The notes beneath the pieces were generated by a model. It was not told the origin of the DNA and did no database searches. It worked only from the letters and a program-made list of their open reading frames with translations. Made by a program: the position numbers and the translations under genes. This document shows positions 13,367-16,671 of a DNA stretch of 16,671 nucleotides, one piece after another. The stretch comes from Candidatus Sabulitectum sp. (GTDB lineage: Bacteria > Fermentibacterota > Fermentibacteria > Fermentibacterales > JCC-6), in the NCBI GenBank assembly GCA_029934845.1, contig JAOZLN010000017.1, positions 1-16,671 on the forward strand. Direction: 5' to 3'. The number at the start of each line of letters is the position of its first letter. Positions within the stretch are counted from its first letter, which is position 1.

Positions 13367-15091
13367 ATGGCAGCAAAGAGACATAGAGTGGTTTTCGCAG
13401 CAATGCTTCCTGGATGTGCAGTTCTGTTCTCAACAATAAGTTTTGCAGGTGTACAGACCTTTGTGGATGTAACTGCATCCATGGGTATTTCGGGAATGAC
13501 CGGGCTCGGGCATTCTGTGGCATGGTGTGACATAGACAATGACGGCGATATTGATGTTGCATTTTCAAATCAGGAAGGCTCAGGCTTCTGGCTTTACAGA
13601 AACGATGTGACGCAGTTTGTGAACATCACTTCTTCATCCGGGCTGGCAGGGAACGGAGCTTCCCGTATTCTGTGGGGAGAGGTTACAGGGGACCAGTACA
13701 GCGATCTGATCCTTGATACCGGTTCATCCCAGAAGCTTTATCGGAATGATGACGGAGCCTCTTTTACAAATATTACCTCAGGCAGTGGTCTTACAGGTTC
13801 ACCGGTAAGCATGGCGGATTTCAACAATGATGGCGCACTGGACATTCTTGCGCTGACCTCATCAGGATGCAGCATTCTTCAGAATTCAGGCAGTGGTGTA
13901 TTCACAGCACAACCAGCAGGATCAGGCAGCTGGTGGGTTGCTGCATGTCTCGACTATGACCTGGACGGAGATCAGGATATCTATCTGGGTACCTATGGAA
14001 ACAGCCCCAACACTCTTCTCCGGAATGACGGAACAGAATTTACCGATGTGACCACTGAGGCAGGTGTTACTTTCAACAGTGGTACCGGTGGTATCACCGT
14101 GGGCGACTACAACAATGACGGCTGTCTTGACCTGTACCTTGGCAATTACTCTGCTCCTCTCTGCAAGTTGTTCCAGAACAATGGAGACGGCACTTTCAGT
14201 GATGTAACAACAGCAGCCGGGGTTGCCGGGCACGACGACACAAGAACCTCTGCATTCACCGATTACAACAATGACGGCTGGCTGGACATCTTTTCATCTC
14301 ACCACGATTTTTATTCCTACAGCAATATCATGTGGATGAACAACGGCGATGGAACATTCAGCAATACAGGAGTAAGCCTTGGTCTTTCCGGAGAGTGGAT
14401 AGGTGACTACTTCGGCACTGCATGGGGCGACTACAACCTTGATGGAGACATTGATCTTTTCGCAGTGGGTCACATCGACAAGTGGGTACTGTACAGAAAT
14501 GATATGAGTGAGACCATGCCTGCCAACTATGTTACCCTGGAACTGGAGGGAACCACTTCCAGCAGGGATGCAATTGGCGCACTGGTAACAGCAGATCTTG
14601 GGACACATACTCTTACAAGAGTTGTGGGCGGTGGCGAGGGTTACCATGATTACCACAGCCTGCCCATAGAATTCGGGCTTTATGATGCAACAGCTATACA
14701 GACCCTGGAGATAAACTGGCCCAGCGGACTTGTAGAAACCTACTACAACATAGCAGCAAATCAGTTCATCTATGCCATAGAGGGCGGCGGTATCAGTGGA
14801 ATTGAAGACAATTCGGGAACACCTGCAGACACCATTTTGTCACTGGAATGCAGCCCCAATCCCTGTACAGATAAGATGACCATAAGTTACTCGGGTGCGC
14901 AGGGAGCTGCAGCGGCAGTGACCATATTCGATCTGTCTGGAAGAATGATAGACGAGGCTGGTGAAGTTCAGCTTGGAAGCCAGACTCAAAGCATAACATG
15001 GAACAGAGGCAGCATACCTGCAGGTATTTACATCTGCCAGCTCAGTTCACATGCACAGAAAACCCAGCTGAGGTTTACCGTGTTAAGATAG
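13367..15091 (+). CDS. Secreted FG-GAP/VCBS repeat protein with UnbV domain and sorting-like C-terminal domain
   Basis: A 574-residue exported protein. The ATG at 13367 follows GGGAGG by six bases; an ATG at 13362 is out of frame. A signal peptide covers about residues 1-27 (ending ISFAG). Six calcium-binding aspartate loops mark a seven-bladed-type FG-GAP propeller: DIDNDGDID (55), DFNNDGALD (151), DYDLDGDQD (196), DYNNDGCLD (247), DYNNDGWLD (299) and DYNLDGDID (355). Residues about 388-470 match the ASPIC/UnbV domain (DAIGALV, LEINWPSG). Residues 492-574 (SPNPCTDKMTISYS...GIYICQL...LRFTVLR) resemble the C-terminal beta-sandwich sorting domains of type IX secretion substrates and FlgD-like tails. 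The final 104 coding bases recur downstream. The protein is probably a surface or secreted adhesion or glycan-binding protein. Confidence 0.92.
   Translation: MAAKRHRVVFAAMLPGCAVLFSTISFAGVQTFVDVTASMGISGMTGLGHSVAWCDIDNDGDIDVAFSNQEGSGFWLYRNDVTQFVNITSSSGLAGNGASRILWGEVTGDQYSDLILDTGSSQKLYRNDDGASFTNITSGSGLTGSPVSMADFNNDGALDILALTSSGCSILQNSGSGVFTAQPAGSGSWWVAACLDYDLDGDQDIYLGTYGNSPNTLLRNDGTEFTDVTTEAGVTFNSGTGGITVGDYNNDGCLDLYLGNYSAPLCKLFQNNGDGTFSDVTTAAGVAGHDDTRTSAFTDYNNDGWLDIFSSHHDFYSYSNIMWMNNGDGTFSNTGVSLGLSGEWIGDYFGTAWGDYNLDGDIDLFAVGHIDKWVLYRNDMSETMPANYVTLELEGTTSSRDAIGALVTADLGTHTLTRVVGGGEGYHDYHSLPIEFGLYDATAIQTLEINWPSGLVETYYNIAANQFIYAIEGGGISGIEDNSGTPADTILSLECSPNPCTDKMTISYSGAQGAAAAVTIFDLSGRMIDEAGEVQLGSQTQSITWNRGSIPAGIYICQLSSHAQKTQLRFTVLR
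14981..15084 (+). repeat. 104-base perfect direct repeat, copy 1 (inside FG-GAP gene)
   Basis: Bases 14981-15084 are identical to 16000-16103. They encode residues 539-572 of the FG-GAP protein, the end of its C-terminal domain. Identity ends abruptly on both sides. Confidence 0.97.
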
Positions 15092-15187
15092 CCGGCAGGG
15101 TTGCATTCATCGGTGAATATCAGGGTGGCTTGAAAGACTTCTTGATAATGGCGGATTCCACATTATGCTTTGCAGAAGGTATTTGCA

Positions 15188-15199
15188 GCTCTTAAGAGC
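15188..15199. repeat. Short perfect palindrome
   Basis: GCTCTTAAGAGC is self-complementary over 12 bases. It lies in the 233-base gap between the FG-GAP gene and the next gene, without a T-tract. Its role is unknown. Confidence 0.3.
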
Positions 15200-15237
15200 A
15201 GGCCGGATGAAAGGTTCAGGGTATACCGAGTACTAAC

Positions 15238-15266
15238 TTGCAGTTAATCCACAAGTCTGCTATTAT
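15238..15266 (+). promoter_or_regulatory. Possible promoter for the 197-residue exported protein
   Basis: TTGCAG (15238-15243) and TATTAT (15261-15266) are 17 bases apart, matching 3 and 5 of 6 consensus bases. Downstream, GAATAAT and ATTATTC (15285-15302) form a 7-base inverted repeat in the predicted leader, about 20 bases before the start codon. Confidence 0.4.
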
Positions 15267-15324
15267 CAATATTGTTCTGCCTTGGAATAATATGAATTAT
15301 TCTAAGAAAACGAAGGGAGTTTAA

Positions 15325-15918
15325 ATGTTTAAGAATACTATTTTTCTTTTTGTTTTCTCTGCTGTTTGTCTGTCTGATACCGTATGGAATTTCCCTTTTA
15401 CAGAGCTTGGAGCAGAATGGGTAACGGGAAACTGCTGGGAGATGGATGCCACAGGTGGACATTACGGGCCGGTAAAAGCCGATGAAAAAGGTTTTACCTA
15501 CAGTTTGTTTTCCGGTAGTGGAATGATATTTCCTGTCGGTATTGATTCTATAACAGTTGAGTTTATGAGCGGGTATGAATACGAAGGTGGTGTTATGGAT
15601 GGATGGTCCTATATTTCAATTCTTGCAGATGCTGATACCGGGGCCTCTCCCTATATTTTTCTTTCAGTAGAGGATGGAATCAGCGGTATGGGGTCGGGTT
15701 CCTATGAAGGATCTGATACTACATTAATATCAGAAACATTTCCCATATTAGAAGGAGAGGTTCTAAATCTTACTTTTACTTCTGGAGTTGACGCAGGTGG
15801 AGATATTTACTGGCTTGATCTTTACTGGGTTCTCTGGGATATGGTAATAACAGGGCATGGTGATACCTCTCTCTCACACACAACCTGGGCAGACATTAAA
15901 AATTCATTTAACCGATAA
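15325..15918 (+). CDS. Exported aromatic- and glycine-rich protein, unknown function
   Basis: A 197-residue protein; GGGAG lies six bases before the ATG. The signal peptide is MFKNTIFLFVFSAVCLSDT. The mature part is acidic, rich in Gly, Tyr, Trp and Ser, and looks like a beta-sandwich (for example IDSITVEFMSGYEYEGG and GWSYISILADADTGAS), with no motif I recognise. It ends in TTWADIKNSFNR, which shares TWAxIK near the extreme C-terminus with the lamin-tail protein at 4863-5456. The coding region is more AT-rich than the FG-GAP gene before it. The gene lies exactly between the two copies of the 104-base repeat. A surface or secreted location is inferred from the signal peptide. Confidence 0.82.
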   Translation: MFKNTIFLFVFSAVCLSDTVWNFPFTELGAEWVTGNCWEMDATGGHYGPVKADEKGFTYSLFSGSGMIFPVGIDSITVEFMSGYEYEGGVMDGWSYISILADADTGASPYIFLSVEDGISGMGSGSYEGSDTTLISETFPILEGEVLNLTFTSGVDAGGDIYWLDLYWVLWDMVITGHGDTSLSHTTWADIKNSFNR

Positions 15919-15954
15919 ATCCTCTTCATGTTATGTGAATAACACGGATCATGA

Positions 15955-16110
15955 TTGGTACAGCACCTGACCAGAGGCTTCAGCGTACATCGCGGCAGTC
16001 AGACTCAAAGCATAACATGGAACAGAGGCAGCATACCTGCAGGTATTTACATCTGCCAGCTCAGTTCACATGCACAGAAAACCCAGCTGAGGTTTACCGT
16101 GTTGCAGTGA
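15955..16110 (+). pseudogene. 5'-truncated fragment encoding a C-terminal sorting-like domain end
   Basis: In the frame matching the FG-GAP protein, an open stretch runs from just after a TGA at 15952-15954 to a TGA at 16108-16110, without any ATG start. It encodes RGSQTQSITWNRGSIPAG and on to LRFTVLQ, then stop. Agreement with the FG-GAP protein continues just beyond the perfect DNA repeat: the two codons before it encode Gly-Ser with different third bases, and after it Leu is again synonymous (TTG for TTA), with the stop at the same codon. This fits the tail of a paralogous gene that lost its 5' part. A larger intact domain is not present. Confidence 0.65.
16000..16103 (+). repeat. 104-base perfect direct repeat, copy 2 (orphan)
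   Basis: Identical to 14981-15084 at an offset of 1019 bases; 915 bases lie between the copies. The remaining parts of the 315-base gap 15919-16233 show no other gene. Confidence 0.97.
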
Positions 16111-16233
16111 TTGATGAAGGAATAATTGCGATTGACGGGAAGGATGTAAATGTAAATATTTGCTAATAACAGCCATGCAGGGATTTATTAGATAATGAAT
16201 ATCCTTTGCGGGCGATAAAGGGAGGAATTTTCA

Positions 16234-16548
16234 ATGAAACGGTTAAGCGTGTCTGTGATTTCCATTATCATGCTGCTTGTTCTTGCAGGTTCAGCTTTTG
16301 CAGAACGGGAAGATTTTACAACCATCGAACTTACCGAAGATCAGATCTCGATCATTGTTCACAACTGTCCCCGTGATGGCGAGATCACCATCGAACTCAC
16401 CGAAGATCAGATCGCTATTATTGTTCATAATTTTCCCCGGGTAGAGATTGAAGAGCTTACTCTTGGCAGAGAGCACATAGGCGACGACAACACAGTGGAA
16501 CTGGCCCCTGCAGGAAGAACCGGAGTTGCTCCTGTAGAAACAAGGTAA
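16234..16548 (+). CDS. Small exported protein with a tandem 22-residue repeat
   Basis: A 104-residue protein. GGGAGG lies eight bases before the ATG. The signal peptide MKRLSVSVISIIMLLVLAGS continues to a cleavage site after AFA (residues 21-23), leaving about 80 mature residues. Residues 30-51 and 52-73 are two copies of TIELTEDQI-[S/A]-IIVHN-x-PR, followed by an acidic then proline- and threonine-containing tail ending GVAPVETR. Each unit alternates a beta-like and a helix-like segment. There is a single cysteine in the first unit only (Phe in the second). No known family is recognised. It is probably monocistronic because a strong terminator follows. Location is periplasmic or secreted by inference. 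Confidence 0.85.
   Translation: MKRLSVSVISIIMLLVLAGSAFAEREDFTTIELTEDQISIIVHNCPRDGEITIELTEDQIAIIVHNFPRVEIEELTLGREHIGDDNTVELAPAGRTGVAPVETR
16321..16452 (+). repeat. Two tandem 66-base coding repeats
   Basis: Units 16321-16386 and 16387-16452 encode the two 22-residue repeats. Their first 27 bases differ at only one position, and divergence increases toward the end of each unit, indicating an in-frame duplication. Confidence 0.9.
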
Positions 16549-16552
16549 GCCG

Positions 16553-16576
16553 GATAAGTATACGTATACCGTTATC
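16553..16576. repeat. Nested palindrome between the last gene and its terminator
   Basis: GTATACGTATAC (16558-16569) is a perfect 12-base palindrome flanked by GATAA and, after two extra bases, TTATC. It may extend the RNA structure ahead of the terminator or be a protein site. The sequence does not decide between these. Confidence 0.4.
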
Positions 16577-16585
16577 TATTCGCCC

Positions 16586-16634
16586 GGAAGGGGTGATATT
16601 CCAATAATGGAACAGTCGCCCCTTCCTTTTTATT
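16586..16634 (+). terminator. Strong two-tier rho-independent terminator
   Basis: GGAAGGGGTGA (16586-16596) pairs with TCGCCCCTTCC (16616-16626) over 11 base pairs including one G-U. Inside the loop TTCCA and TGGAA form a second small stem with loop ATAA. TTTTTATT follows directly (16627-16634). It ends transcription of the small repeat protein. The last 37 bases of the window show nothing further. Confidence 0.92.
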
Positions 16635-16671
16635 ACCGGAAAAAATCTTCCCACCTGAGGGACAATTCATC

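Noticed and set aside
14998..15195. Alternative-frame open reading frame across the FG-GAP gene end, with the same peptide also read at 15951-16166
   Set aside because: The shared peptide follows automatically from the 104-base repeat in a shifted frame. The established frame is the one matching the C-terminal domain.

Overview
The window carries about fifteen protein genes, roughly two thirds of them for exported or envelope proteins. No rRNA, tRNA, CRISPR array, transposase or phage gene is visible. Gram-negative outer-membrane-type proteins, an FG-GAP/UnbV protein with a C-terminal sorting-like domain, a lamin-tail-domain protein and strong GGAGG ribosome binding sites suggest a bacterium of the FCB group or a related candidate phylum (Fermentibacteria-like). 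That placement is inferred from protein style, not from a marker gene.

Left part (1-4825). A 5'-complete but window-truncated envelope protein reads leftward off the window edge. Divergent from it is a tightly packed rightward set: an exported protein whose C-terminus is a ComEA-type helix-hairpin-helix domain (846-1883), a large predicted outer-membrane barrel starting on the previous stop codon (1883-3349), a dCMP deaminase of the ComEB family (3368-3859), and a radical SAM protein with a winged-helix tail (3878-4825). The ComEA-like plus ComEB-like pairing next to a barrel is the most suggestive functional grouping in the window.

Middle part (4863-11373). Leftward genes encode an exported lamin-tail protein, a TrpB2-type tryptophan synthase beta homologue with a clear terminator, and a MalQ 4-alpha-glucanotransferase with a near-consensus promoter and a UUCG-capped leader hairpin. 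A 400-residue protein of unknown family follows. A rightward pair (a lipoprotein and a small helical protein, overlapping by 4 bases) then runs tail-to-tail into a small two-helix membrane protein.

Right part (11374-16671). An AT-rich spacer with operator-like repeats leads into a three-gene split-HipA toxin-antitoxin set in the order hipS-hipT-hipB, joined by two ATGA overlaps. Next comes a 574-residue FG-GAP/UnbV secreted protein. Its last 104 bases recur perfectly 1019 bases downstream as the tail of a 5'-truncated gene fragment, and between the copies lies a gene for a 197-residue exported protein. The last gene encodes a small exported protein with a two-copy 22-residue repeat, followed by a strong two-tier terminator.

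Two otherwise unrelated exported proteins (4863-5456 and 15325-15918) end in the same short motif, TWAxIK, at the extreme C-terminus. This could be a short export or anchoring signal distinct from the long C-terminal domain of the FG-GAP protein.
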